From: Thermoplasmata archaeon
GTDB lineage: Archaea > Thermoplasmatota > Thermoplasmata > Thermoplasmatales > Thermoplasmataceae
Assembly: GCA_021816965.1 (NCBI GenBank)
Contig: JAKAWU010000009.1
Location: forward strand, 1-34,584
Reading direction: 5' to 3'
Length of the DNA stretch: 34,584 nt
Made by a program: the position numbers and the translations under genes. The notes under the pieces were generated by a model. The model ran no database searches. It saw only the letters and a program-made list of their open reading frames with translations, and had not been told where the DNA came from. Shown here one piece after another: positions 7,021 to 15,904 of this stretch (position 1 is its first letter; each line of letters starts with the position of its first letter).

Positions 7021-7849
7021 ACAGTCGCAGTTTAGAAAAAGAAGAGGGCCGGTTGTATTTTTTATTATAATAATCCTCACTGCCGTAGTATTCCAGCCTT
7101 ACAGCCCCCTCAACAGTTACAGCCCCAATAAATTTAACATGAATATCTATCCTCCAAGCATGGCTAATTTTGAAGACTACGTCAAGGTGGTTAACCTCAT
7201 ACCACAGAATGATCCATATGTTCTGTACCAGGGCAATCTTCCTTATGTGGATGTTCACGATCCTGCCCTCTCCTGTCTTGATGCTTATAGGCTCATAGAG
7301 CAATCATCAAATTACAGTGAGATCATGCTCATGAACGGTTCAATTTCAAGCAGGGTTGATTATGTTATTGGTTATTTATATGGAAACCAATTATCCTTTA
7401 ATTTTTCAAATGCAATAAGCAAATATTACTCAAGCGGTTCCTATGGAGTTGAAGCTTTCCTTGGTGGATTTTTGCTTCTTGCAAAAAATTATACAAAACC
7501 GCCTGTTTATCTTTCGCAGGTACCGGTACAAAATTCAAATATATCTATTTTTAACAGTACTGTTTCAGATCTTACAATTCCAAAACTCACTCCAGGAATA
7601 TATAATTTCAATTTTTCCACAAATACATCTGCCTCATTGATAAATATCATAAATTTTAACACATGCAATGGGATAGATGTGAATTTTTCAGTGTTGAGTG
7701 AAAAGATTTATCACGGGAAAAATCTGAACTATGTAAACGTCACTGTGAATGTGGAATCATTCGTCATTGAGGGATATGCTCTTTTCAATTCAACATATAA
7801 TCTGAAATTTCAAAACGTCTCTATTTTCGGTCCTTATTACCATAACTGA
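7016..7849 (+). pseudogene. DUF2079-like membrane protein, 3' part, split by IS element
   Basis: This is the displaced C-terminal part of the membrane protein that begins at 4183. It starts with a membrane segment (VVFFIIIILTAVVFQPY) followed by an extracellular-looking Asn/Ser/Tyr-rich domain of about 240 residues with many N-x-S/T sequons. In DUF2079-like proteins the last membrane segment is likewise followed by such a domain (here VNLIPQNDPYVLYQGNLPY). The frame matches the 5' part if the IS is removed. An ATG at 7016, created by the IS right end, could start a separate product, but the G-rich stretch before it directly abuts the ATG, too close for a normal ribosome-binding site. Confidence 0.7.
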
Positions 7850-7935
7850 ATCACTAGAAGAATTAATAAAATTCATTTCAACCTTACGGAATGATTGCAT
7901 AAAAAAATATATATTATCTTTATAATTACAGAAAT

Positions 7936-8481
7936 ATGCAGAATGGTGATAGCCATGATATACGAAATGACGTTGAGGATAACAGATCCATTCTCAAGAA
8001 AATCCAATTTTTAGTCCCTGGTTTTTCTGGTTACAGGCAGAAGGAAGATATCAGGATTGCAGATCAACTACTCAGGTCACAGGTGTCAGGAATATTCCAT
8101 AATTGTATAGATATTATGTTAAATATGAGACAGAGTTTAAGCCAGTGTTTTAAAATGTCAAATTTTATGGGGCTTGCAGATCTTATTTCCATATTGCAGT
8201 CAACGGATGGAGACATTCTGCATGCTGAACAGGGCTATTCAGGATTTGCTGCACCTATTAAAATTAATGAATCAAATCTCGACAGAATATACGACTTTGA
8301 TTTTTCTTTTATAAACTCCGGGCAAGAAATAGGCAATCTACTTGAAACAATCACGGATCCCTGCTCCATGGATGATCAGGAACTTTCATCTCTTCTGGCT
8401 AAATCAAAATCCCTTGTTCTACAGTGCAGGGAATCATGGTCTCATAGATTGGAAGAAATAGAGAAAATCAGGGTGAAGTAA
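7936..8481 (+). CDS. Helical protein of unknown function, SPFH operon partner
   Basis: I do not recognise a characterised family for this 181-residue, soluble, mostly helical protein. The N-terminal stretch LVPGFSGYRQKEDIRIADQLLR (residues about 28-49) resembles small proteins found beside SPFH or virion-core-like genes in bacteria and archaea. It is the first of three tightly spaced genes (1 bp to the SPFH gene, whose own stop runs into the next). A TATA-like AAATATATATTA at about 7905-7916 predicts a leaderless start at 7936. A role with the SPFH protein at the membrane is inferred only from gene order. Confidence 0.7.
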   Translation: MQNGDSHDIRNDVEDNRSILKKIQFLVPGFSGYRQKEDIRIADQLLRSQVSGIFHNCIDIMLNMRQSLSQCFKMSNFMGLADLISILQSTDGDILHAEQGYSGFAAPIKINESNLDRIYDFDFSFINSGQEIGNLLETITDPCSMDDQELSSLLAKSKSLVLQCRESWSHRLEEIEKIRVK

Positions 8482-8482
8482 T

Positions 8483-9646
8483 ATGTTTGGCAAGAAATCG
8501 GATAAAATCCCCTATAAGGGGGGAAGTGTTGGTGGATCAATTACCATTGCATGGGAGACACAGTTTAAGGAAAACAATGCAATGTGGAAGGTTCCAAGGC
8601 TGATCAGATTAAATGATAATATTGTGGTCAGGGAAGATGAGACTGCCGTGTTTTTCAGGGATGGCAAAGTGCTCACATATTTCGACAAGGCTGGAAGATA
8701 CGCACTTACAGATTTCAACGCCCCGGTTGTTGGAGAGTTGTTGAAATTTTTTACAGGTGTGCAACAGCAGGCTGAAGTCTATTACATCCAGAAGAGAATA
8801 ATGGATGGAAAATATGGAAGCCAGAGCCCTTACCAGTTCATGGACCCAACCTTTGGAATCGTCAATCTCAGGGTATTTGGACAATACAGATGGCAGATTA
8901 CCGATCCTTCACTTTTTATAAATCAGTTTGTTGGCACATTCAATGCTGCGACTTCAGGTGACGTGGAATCAAGGTTGAGGGATCAGGTCGTGGTATTGAT
9001 CTACAATGTTCTTGGAAAAATGAAAGAAACTGGTACAAAAATCACTGATATTCCTTCAAATCTATTGAATATTGAACAGGCAACCCTTGGCCTTGCCACA
9101 CAGAATTTCCAGCAGTACGGAATAGAGATCTCAAAGCTTCAGGGAATCAATATATCCCTTCCAGAAGAAGTCCAGAAAGCCATAGATACCAGATCTGAAA
9201 TGTCTGTCCTTGGAGTGAATTATCTCCAGTATCAGGCAGGTCAGGCAATGGTTGATGCCTCAAAGAATCAGGGAGGAATGGCAGGTCTGGGTGCTGGACT
9301 TGGTGTAGGCATGGGAGCAGGAGCTGGAATGGGATACGCAATGTCAGGAGGAATTGCAGGTCAGTGGCAAACACAGAATACTCCATGTCCAAAATGCGGA
9401 ACACTGGTCCCTGCTGGTTCCAGATTCTGTCCATCATGTGGGAATGACATGAACAGAGTGCAGGAAAAACCAAAGCAAGCCTCTGTCAAGTGCCCTAAAT
9501 GTGGTTCTGATGTCCCGGAAGGGAGCAAGTTCTGCCCTAACTGTGGAGAGCATATCCAGCAGAACTCCAGTGCTAAATGCCAGAAGTGCGGCACAGAATC
9601 ACCTTCTGGAACAAAGTTTTGCCCAAATTGTGGAGAAAAATTGTAG
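8483..9646 (+). CDS. SPFH/virion-core-like protein with three C-terminal zinc ribbons
   Basis: This 387-residue protein is related to the YdjI-like SPFH/virion-core-like family, whose bacterial members sit in envelope-stress operons with PspA-type proteins. The N-terminal two thirds (to about residue 250) forms the SPFH/Band-7-like region, with FMDPTFGIVNLRVFGQYRWQI and a long helix. A Gly/Met/Ala-rich linker (about 262-292) follows, then three zinc ribbons of the form CxKCG-10 to 11 residues-CPxCG (about 303-387). No membrane segment is seen. A Shine-Dalgarno-like GGGTGA precedes the ATG within the upstream gene. Function is inferred; the family assignment is good. Confidence 0.85.
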   Translation: MFGKKSDKIPYKGGSVGGSITIAWETQFKENNAMWKVPRLIRLNDNIVVREDETAVFFRDGKVLTYFDKAGRYALTDFNAPVVGELLKFFTGVQQQAEVYYIQKRIMDGKYGSQSPYQFMDPTFGIVNLRVFGQYRWQITDPSLFINQFVGTFNAATSGDVESRLRDQVVVLIYNVLGKMKETGTKITDIPSNLLNIEQATLGLATQNFQQYGIEISKLQGINISLPEEVQKAIDTRSEMSVLGVNYLQYQAGQAMVDASKNQGGMAGLGAGLGVGMGAGAGMGYAMSGGIAGQWQTQNTPCPKCGTLVPAGSRFCPSCGNDMNRVQEKPKQASVKCPKCGSDVPEGSKFCPNCGEHIQQNSSAKCQKCGTESPSGTKFCPNCGEKL

Positions 9647-9655
9647 GTGAAAAAT

Positions 9656-10678
9656 ATGTTTTGTGTAAAATGTGGAACTGAACTACCGGATGACGCGGTC
9701 TTTTGCTCTAAGTGTGGATACAGGATGGCTCCTACTGCAGGGAATGCTGCAGGACACAGCAGTCCCCAGAATTCAGGAGTTTCTCAAAGAGAGACCATTG
9801 CGGGTTCAGGTGTTACGGAATTGAAATGCCCTGGATGCGGGGCCCCAATAAAGCCTCAGCAGGGTGAAACAGTAATGACCTGCGAATATTGCGGGAGCAG
9901 TGTCAGTTTGGGGAATCTGGGATGGCAGAATGTCTCTAAGCATTCTATGCTCTCCATATCAATTGATGATACTGAAAAATTGAATCTCATTGTAAGAAAA
10001 CACATGGATCACGGGCTTATGGAAAGACATTCTTTTGAGGAATCTAAGGAAGAGAGTTCAGAATTATCATATGTACCATACTGGATCGTTCCTGTCAGTG
10101 CCACGTCCAGCTATAAATATCTGGATATGGGTGCTGAGATGGGAAACCTTGCACTTGATGCAGCAATGATTGGGGCAGCAGAGGAGATGGGTGGAAGAGG
10201 AAGAGGAATGGGTTCAGGCATGATGGATGGCATGTTTATTGGAGGAATGGTTGGTGGTGGAATGGGTGGAAATAACGCCATAAGGGGAGGCACATTCTCA
10301 CATAATTATGAATGCCCTGTTGTGTCTATTAAGGGAAGGGAGCACCTTCAGCCCATCTCATACTCATTTGATCTGGATCACAGGTCCCAGTTTGACAGGA
10401 CAAAGATCATTAACAGTATTAAGATTCTAAACGGAGACATAGACGAAAACACCGCAAGGAACATGGCTCAGTCATTCACCAACCAGGAACAGGAAAAGGC
10501 CATAAGGGCAAAGCACCACCATATACAGTCCCTGAACACTCAGAGCCAGCCTGGAACTCCTGAACTCCTTCATGTTCCAGTATGGATAACAAAGTATACG
10601 GGGAAGAAGAAATCCTATACCTTCGTAATTGACGCATCCAATGGCGGAATCATAAAATCAGAAGAAATAAAACATTAA
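9656..10678 (+). CDS. Zinc-ribbon protein with TFIIB-like second ribbon
   Basis: This protein of about 340 residues begins with a CxKCG...CSKCG ribbon, then has a second TFIIB-like ribbon (CPGCG...CEYCG, near residues 60-85), a middle region with a Gly/Met-rich loop, and a C-terminal domain. It resembles YdjG-like zinc-ribbon proteins that accompany SPFH proteins in Bacillus-type operons. The ATG at 9656 is preferred over a GTG at 9647, because GGTGA directly after the previous stop is well placed as a ribosome-binding site and MFCVKCG is the usual way such proteins begin. It completes a three-gene operon starting at 7936. Biochemical role unknown. Confidence 0.8.
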   Translation: MFCVKCGTELPDDAVFCSKCGYRMAPTAGNAAGHSSPQNSGVSQRETIAGSGVTELKCPGCGAPIKPQQGETVMTCEYCGSSVSLGNLGWQNVSKHSMLSISIDDTEKLNLIVRKHMDHGLMERHSFEESKEESSELSYVPYWIVPVSATSSYKYLDMGAEMGNLALDAAMIGAAEEMGGRGRGMGSGMMDGMFIGGMVGGGMGGNNAIRGGTFSHNYECPVVSIKGREHLQPISYSFDLDHRSQFDRTKIINSIKILNGDIDENTARNMAQSFTNQEQEKAIRAKHHHIQSLNTQSQPGTPELLHVPVWITKYTGKKKSYTFVIDASNGGIIKSEEIKH

Positions 10679-10683
10679 AAATT

Positions 10684-10702
10684 CATTTTTTCATTTTCAT
10701 TT
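10684..10702 (+). terminator. T-rich terminator after the SPFH/zinc-ribbon operon
   Basis: Repeated T-runs (CATTTTTTCATTTTCATTTC) follow the stop codon at 10678. U-rich tracts of this kind are typical archaeal termination signals. Support is compositional only. Confidence 0.4.
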
Positions 10703-10736
10703 CTGTCGAATATGTTTAGATAGTATTTGCTTATGT

Positions 10737-11987
10737 ATGTATTGTATGGCCAGAACTGTTATGAAAATCCCTCCATCGCTCTGCCTGAAGTGCAGGGGAG
10801 CATCCATGCTCTGTGGGTTATCTTACTGTCCTATTCAGGTCAAACTTTCCGTAAAATCAAAATCAGATCAGTTCAGGGGAAAGTCATTCTCAGGTTCATC
10901 CCCGCCTGGAATTTTTGTTGGAAGATATGGGTATCCCAATATCAAGATGTATCCTTCTGCTCCACCTGAGCATGGTGATACGGGAAGGTATGAGGAACCG
11001 TCAGAATGGATAGGTTTGCCAATGGAACAGTTTCTTTCAATGAGATTGTCAATGGCAAGGGGAAGTGTTTCGGTGAAGGTATCTGATGCTGTTTCCCCTG
11101 AACGTCTTTTTCAGGAAATACAGGCAATGGCTTTATCCGGGAAATCTGTGGATATAGAGATGGATTTTGAGAAACCTCTCGCAGGTGGGGATGCTCTTCT
11201 TGATGAACACGTGCCTCCCATGGGCCCTTCGGCGCCATTGAAAAAGATCAATATAGGAAATTCTGCACCTAAGAGAAGTGTTGACAGAGTTCACAGCGAT
11301 ACTGACATGAAAGCCATGGATGCCATGGAATACCTGTACAGATCAGGAATAGATGTGTATGAAATATCCAAGATAATGAGCGTCGGGGCCATAGGTAATG
11401 GAAATGCGAGGAAAGCTGTTCCAACCAGATGGTCTATCACTGCTGCGGACAAGAACGTTTCAGATATATTAGTTGAAAAAGTAAAGGACCTTCCCCAGAT
11501 AGACAAGTATTATGCTTATGTTAGAAAAACTCCAGGGAATCTCTTCATGGGAATACTTGTGCCATGGGTCTGGATATACGAATGGGGTGAAGCATGGTTT
11601 CCTGGAAGCACGTGGAATCAGTGGAGCCATGAGCCCTATGTGGAAATCGATAATGAGGACTATTACGGCAGGAAAACATATCCTGACATTGGAGGATGTT
11701 ACTACTCCACAAGGCTTGCAGTTGCAGAAAAATATATGGAGATGAAGAGAGGCGGAGGGGCCATTACATGGAGGGAAATTTATCCCGGATTCAACCTTCC
11801 TGTTGGTGTCTGGTATGTGAGAGAAAACATGAGGGAATTGTTCAGAATCAAGCCTGAAATATTTGACACTCTGGATGATGCTATTAAATACATATCTCAG
11901 TTTATGGTTGTGAACCCTGACAAATGGAAGGAAAACTCAAAAGTGATACCCTCTGTCAAATACGATAACCTTTACAGGTTCATGTGA
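10737..11987 (+). CDS. nreA: Archaeal DNA repair protein NreA
   Basis: This 416-residue protein belongs to the Nre family, an archaeal protein linked to repair of DNA damage such as that caused by mitomycin C and known to contact PCNA in some species. The N-terminal metal-binding cysteines C16, C19, C26 and C31 occur in SLCLKCRGASMLCG and YCP. The conserved body includes VPTRWSITA (about 222-230) and the Trp-rich GNLFMGILVPWVWIYEWGEAW. The C-terminus ends NLYRFM, only weakly similar to a PCNA-interacting box because the usual Gln is missing. The start is uncertain: ATGs at 10737, 10746 and 10761 all keep the cysteines. It lies directly before an SPL-like radical SAM gene. Confidence 0.88.
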   Translation: MYCMARTVMKIPPSLCLKCRGASMLCGLSYCPIQVKLSVKSKSDQFRGKSFSGSSPPGIFVGRYGYPNIKMYPSAPPEHGDTGRYEEPSEWIGLPMEQFLSMRLSMARGSVSVKVSDAVSPERLFQEIQAMALSGKSVDIEMDFEKPLAGGDALLDEHVPPMGPSAPLKKINIGNSAPKRSVDRVHSDTDMKAMDAMEYLYRSGIDVYEISKIMSVGAIGNGNARKAVPTRWSITAADKNVSDILVEKVKDLPQIDKYYAYVRKTPGNLFMGILVPWVWIYEWGEAWFPGSTWNQWSHEPYVEIDNEDYYGRKTYPDIGGCYYSTRLAVAEKYMEMKRGGGAITWREIYPGFNLPVGVWYVRENMRELFRIKPEIFDTLDDAIKYISQFMVVNPDKWKENSKVIPSVKYDNLYRFM

Positions 11988-12020
11988 TAGAGTCAATCAC
12001 AATTATAGATGACCCCATTG

Positions 12021-12026
12021 GGAGGG
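12021..12026 (+). promoter_or_regulatory. Shine-Dalgarno site of the radical SAM gene
   Basis: GGAGGG (with two further G before it) lies 5 nt upstream of the ATG at 12032. The strong ribosome-binding site suggests the gene is the second cistron of a transcript with nreA, 44 bp upstream. Confidence 0.65.
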
Positions 12027-12031
12027 ATTAG

Positions 12032-12871
12032 ATGAAAATCATAGAATATATGGCTTCAACTGCTCTTGGAAAATCGGGAATGAAGGAATTGAATTACACA
12101 CTCAATCCATATTCTGGATGTTTCCATGGATGTGTTTACTGTTATGCCATAGATATGACTGGTAAAAAGGATGCTGCTGAAAACTGGGGAGATGTTGTTT
12201 ATGTGAAGACAAATCTCATAGAACTTCTCCGGAAGGAAATAATAGGGAAAAAACGTGGAATGGTAGGTATTTCGAGCATAACTGATCCATACCAGGCTAT
12301 AGAATCCAAATACAGGTTAACAAGAAATGCCATAGAAATTCTACTTAAGAATGGATTCAGAATAACTGTACAGACAAAATCTCCACTTGTGGTCAGGGAT
12401 ATTGATATCTTTTCAAGATACAGGTCATACTGTGATGTCGGAATGACAATCACAACCATGGACAGAAATACTGCCCTCACCATTGAGCCTCATGCACCGT
12501 CTCCCGAAGCAAGATCAGTTGCACTGCGAAAACTTGCAGATGAAAAGATTAAGATATGGATATTTGCGGGCCCCATCATAAGAGGTATAAACGACTCGCA
12601 GGACAGCATTGAAAAAATTTTCAGGCTTGCATCAAGCACAGGTGCAAGAATAATATTTGACACTTATGTTCCATACAGGGGCGCATCTACACTTATGCAA
12701 AAAACTGTGAATGGGGCAGGAAAATCCAATGCGTATTATGCAGACAGGATATGGGCAGGCGTTATCAGGGATACTTTTGAAAAATTCAGTGAAGAGTATT
12801 CCGTCAGGGTGAATGGCGAGGATGAGGAATGGCTTGTGGAGTACCAGAATGATTTCAGGACATTCACCTGA
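12032..12871 (+). CDS. SPL-like radical SAM protein
   Basis: This 279-residue radical SAM enzyme belongs to the group of spore photoproduct lyase-like proteins (COG1533). The [4Fe-4S] cluster motif CX3CX2C is formed by C30, C34 and C37 in SGCFHGCVYCYA, preceded by the group's typical LNPYSGC. The (beta/alpha)6 barrel follows with VKTNLIELL and VQTKSPLVVRDIDI. True photoproduct lyase activity is unlikely to be its role in an archaeon; the substrate is unknown. It follows nreA closely with its own strong ribosome-binding site, so a link with DNA damage is possible but only inferred. Confidence 0.87.
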   Translation: MKIIEYMASTALGKSGMKELNYTLNPYSGCFHGCVYCYAIDMTGKKDAAENWGDVVYVKTNLIELLRKEIIGKKRGMVGISSITDPYQAIESKYRLTRNAIEILLKNGFRITVQTKSPLVVRDIDIFSRYRSYCDVGMTITTMDRNTALTIEPHAPSPEARSVALRKLADEKIKIWIFAGPIIRGINDSQDSIEKIFRLASSTGARIIFDTYVPYRGASTLMQKTVNGAGKSNAYYADRIWAGVIRDTFEKFSEEYSVRVNGEDEEWLVEYQNDFRTFT

Positions 12872-12928
12872 TAATGAAATAAGATAAAATTTTGGATAAC
12901 AATTTAAGCCTTGACCACATGATAATTC

Positions 12929-14254
12929 ATGGCTATCACAACATTCAATCCTTTCAATGGAAAAGAGATAAAAAGTTATGAAGAACACGATGAAGAAACA
13001 GTGAGGAACATTTTTAATTCAGTATCCAGAGAACAGGAAACTTGGAAAAAAAGCATAGATGAACGAATAAATTTTATCATGAAGGAAGTTGTCCCCAGAT
13101 TCAGGAAAGGGAGGGAGTCTCTGGCACTCATCATGTCTTCAGAAATGGGAAAGCCCATAACACAGAGCAGGGCAGAGATTGACAAATGCATATCAACAAT
13201 GGAGTTTTTCTGTAGAGAGGGAAAAAAACTCCTATCAGACAACATTATTGAAACAGAGGCAAGAAAGAGCTTTGTGAGATTTGAACCTCTTGGGACCATA
13301 TTTCTTGTAATGCCATGGAATTTTCCACTCTGGCAGGCCATGAGGGCAGCCATACCTGCAATGATTGCAGGCAACGGAATCGTACTCAAGCATGCATCCA
13401 TTGTAACAGGAAGTGCTCTGAAGATGGAAGAACTTTTCAACACACCACTTTTCAGGGTTATACTTGTTCAGGGCTCAAAGGCACTATCTGCAATTAAATT
13501 TTCTGACGGAGTTTCATTCACAGGTTCTGAGCAGGCTGGAATTGCTATTGCTTCGGAGGCTGGAAAGAACCTTAAAAAATCTGTTTTGGAACTGGGAGGC
13601 TCTGATCCATTTATTGTACTTGAGGATGCAAATCTTGAGGAGACAGCAAAACAGAGCACTTTTGCAAGACTACAGAACAATGGACAGAGTTGCATAGCAT
13701 CCAAGAGATTCATTGTAAGCAAAAAAATAGTTGATGCATTTTCCGAATTGATGGCTGAAAACTTCCAAAAAGTCGTTATGGGCGATCAGCTTGAAGAGAA
13801 GACATACCTTGGGCCCCTCTCTTCTAATTCACAGGCAGAAACCGTAAAAAAACAGGTTCATGAACTTGAAAAAATTGGAAAGGTTGAGACTTATGGAAAA
13901 CAGTCAGGCAACATGGTCCCGCCTACTATTGTGAAGACAGAATCCCCATTCCTTGAGGAGGTTTTTGGGCCTGTGGCCATATTCAAGACTTTCAACTCTA
14001 TGGAAGAAGCTGGAAGGCTTGCAAATGAAACAGATTTTGGACTTGGTGCATCCATCTGGGGAAGTGTGGAAAAATCAGAGGAGCTTATACCATATGTAAA
14101 GTCAGGAATGGTCTTTGTGAACAGAGTTGTTGCATCTGATCCAAGGCTTCCCTTTGGTGGAATTAAAAGGAGTGGCTATGGAAGGGAACTTTCCAGATTT
14201 GGCATTCTAGAATTCACCAATATCAGGACAGTTTGGATTCAGGACAGGCCATGA
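12929..14254 (+). CDS. NAD(P)-dependent aldehyde dehydrogenase
   Basis: This 441-residue ALDH-superfamily enzyme oxidises an aldehyde to the acid. The catalytic cysteine is C255 in NNGQSCIASKRF, the general base is E221 in LELGGSDPF, and K154 in VLKHAS binds the cofactor; WNFPLWQ and PFGGIKRSGYGRE are also present. The NFPLWQ motif and short length are most like succinate-semialdehyde dehydrogenases. In Thermoplasmatales an ALDH also serves as glyceraldehyde dehydrogenase in the non-phosphorylative Entner-Doudoroff pathway, which is an alternative. A TATA-like ACAATTTAAG at 12899-12908 predicts a leaderless start. The acetolactate synthase-like gene follows with its own promoter. Confidence 0.9.
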   Translation: MAITTFNPFNGKEIKSYEEHDEETVRNIFNSVSREQETWKKSIDERINFIMKEVVPRFRKGRESLALIMSSEMGKPITQSRAEIDKCISTMEFFCREGKKLLSDNIIETEARKSFVRFEPLGTIFLVMPWNFPLWQAMRAAIPAMIAGNGIVLKHASIVTGSALKMEELFNTPLFRVILVQGSKALSAIKFSDGVSFTGSEQAGIAIASEAGKNLKKSVLELGGSDPFIVLEDANLEETAKQSTFARLQNNGQSCIASKRFIVSKKIVDAFSELMAENFQKVVMGDQLEEKTYLGPLSSNSQAETVKKQVHELEKIGKVETYGKQSGNMVPPTIVKTESPFLEEVFGPVAIFKTFNSMEEAGRLANETDFGLGASIWGSVEKSEELIPYVKSGMVFVNRVVASDPRLPFGGIKRSGYGRELSRFGILEFTNIRTVWIQDRP

Positions 14255-14287
14255 TTCATTTTGAGCAATTATGCCAATTTTTAACCA

Positions 14288-14299
14288 ATATTTATAAAA
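14288..14299 (+). promoter_or_regulatory. TATA box of the acetolactate synthase-like gene
   Basis: ATATTTATAAAA is centred about 25 nt before the ATG at 14319, which predicts a leaderless transcript separate from the aldehyde dehydrogenase gene. Confidence 0.55.
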
Positions 14300-14318
14300 T
14301 CCAATATGTTATACTATC

Positions 14319-15902
14319 ATGAAAGGCAGCGATCTTTTTACACGAGCACTCCTGCATGAAGGAGTTTCACACATCTTTGGCCTCCCGGGAGAAGAGAATA
14401 TAGACCTTCTCGATTCAATATCCCGGACAGAGATTGAATTCATTCTCACAAGGCATGAACAGGGTGCAGCGTTCATGGCTGACGCATATGGAAGGGTGAA
14501 GAAGGTTCCAGGGGTCTGTTTATCCACTCTGGGGCCCGGAGCCACTAATCTTCTTACTGGCGTTGCCAACGCCCACCTGGACAGGGTTCCTCTTGTAGCC
14601 ATAACTGCACAGGCATCAAGAGACCGCCTCCATAAGGAATCCCATCAGAATGTTGATACTGTTGCCCTATTCTCCGGAATAACTAAGTATAACAGATCAA
14701 TAATTGTTCCGGACAGCATTCCCGAGATTGTAAGGAAAGCTTTCAGTTCATCCATGAAGGAACAGCCCGGAGCATCTCATATACAGCTTCCTGAGGATAT
14801 AGGCACAATGGAAATGGAAGAATTAAGGATGATACCCATACCTGAAGAGGCCATATATGAAGCAAATGGAGACATTGTGAACAGGGCTGCAGATGTCATA
14901 AATGGTAGCAAAAATCCTATCATACTGGCTGGAAACGGAGTGATCAGGTCCTCATCATGGGATAATGTTTCCAAATTCATACATCAAAGCGGCATCCCGA
15001 TAGTAAGCACTTTCATGGCAAAGGGCATAGTACCATATGATGATCCTCATAATCTTTACATTGTTGGAGGAAGACCCTTCCCAAAAGAATTGAGGCCACT
15101 TATAAATTCGGATCTGGTGATTGCAATCGGTTTTGATATGGTGGAGTATGATCCTGTGATCTGGAATAACGATTCCTCAAGAAAGGTCATAAATATAGCG
15201 ACGACTGTTGCAGAAACTGATGAACACTTTCCAGTAGAATTTGATCTGGTTGGAAATATAGGAATAACATTAGAATTGCTATGCAAAAAAGTACACAAAA
15301 GGAAAATTTCAGATGAATTCATTGAAATAAGGAACAGAAGGAGGGCATTCCTTGATTCAGAAGGAAAGGGAAAAGAAATTATTCCAAAATCGGTTATTAA
15401 GACACTTTCAGAAAACAACGGGAAAAACACTCTGGTGATTTCTGATGTGGGGTTGCATAAAATCTGGATGAGCAGATACTACCAGCCAAGATTCCCTGAC
15501 AGGACAATAATATACAATGGTTTTGCATCCATGGGCGGTTCCCTGCCCGGGGCTATAGGGGCCCTCAAGGCAAACAGCGAACTGGAAGTGGTGTCTGTGA
15601 TGGGCGATGGAGGATTCCTGATGAATTCTCAGGAACTCGAAACGGCTTACAGGCTCGGGCTTTCATTCACTGTTGTTGTATTCAACGATCACACATACAG
15701 CCTTATAGAGAAGCATCAGGAGGACTCAGGACTGCCTCCAAAGTATATTCATTTCACGAATCCTGACTTTGAGATGCTTGCAAAAAGTTTCCACTGCAAT
15801 TATTACAGTGCACAGGATAACATGGAATTTCTCAAGGCGTTCACAGATTCAAGAAAAAATGACAGGGTCAATTTAATCGAGATAAAGTTGAATGAAAGCT
15901 GA
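14319..15902 (+). CDS. Acetolactate synthase-like ThDP enzyme (AlsS type)
   Basis: This 527-residue thiamine-diphosphate enzyme is most similar to acetolactate synthases, which join two pyruvates into acetolactate and CO2. The catalytic Glu is E47 in LTRHEQGAAFMADAYGR. The ThDP/Mg motif GDGGFLMNSQELETAYRLG ending in FND lies near residues 430-460. The segment HKESHQNVDTVALFSGITKYN resembles the catabolic AlsS group. No ilvN-type regulatory subunit gene is adjacent, unlike the usual biosynthetic arrangement, which also favours a stand-alone enzyme. Other ThDP lyases or decarboxylases cannot be fully excluded. Confidence 0.82.
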   Translation: MKGSDLFTRALLHEGVSHIFGLPGEENIDLLDSISRTEIEFILTRHEQGAAFMADAYGRVKKVPGVCLSTLGPGATNLLTGVANAHLDRVPLVAITAQASRDRLHKESHQNVDTVALFSGITKYNRSIIVPDSIPEIVRKAFSSSMKEQPGASHIQLPEDIGTMEMEELRMIPIPEEAIYEANGDIVNRAADVINGSKNPIILAGNGVIRSSSWDNVSKFIHQSGIPIVSTFMAKGIVPYDDPHNLYIVGGRPFPKELRPLINSDLVIAIGFDMVEYDPVIWNNDSSRKVINIATTVAETDEHFPVEFDLVGNIGITLELLCKKVHKRKISDEFIEIRNRRRAFLDSEGKGKEIIPKSVIKTLSENNGKNTLVISDVGLHKIWMSRYYQPRFPDRTIIYNGFASMGGSLPGAIGALKANSELEVVSVMGDGGFLMNSQELETAYRLGLSFTVVVFNDHTYSLIEKHQEDSGLPPKYIHFTNPDFEMLAKSFHCNYYSAQDNMEFLKAFTDSRKNDRVNLIEIKLNES

Positions 15903-15904
15903 TA

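Noticed and set aside
7016-7849. Independent gene starting at the ATG created by the IS right end
   Set aside because: The frame continues the interrupted membrane protein, and the G-rich stretch sits directly against the ATG, so it is better explained as a displaced 3' part.
10727-10969. 80-codon frame overlapping the start of nreA
   Set aside because: It lies in another frame of nreA, whose cysteine motif and length are clearly genuine.
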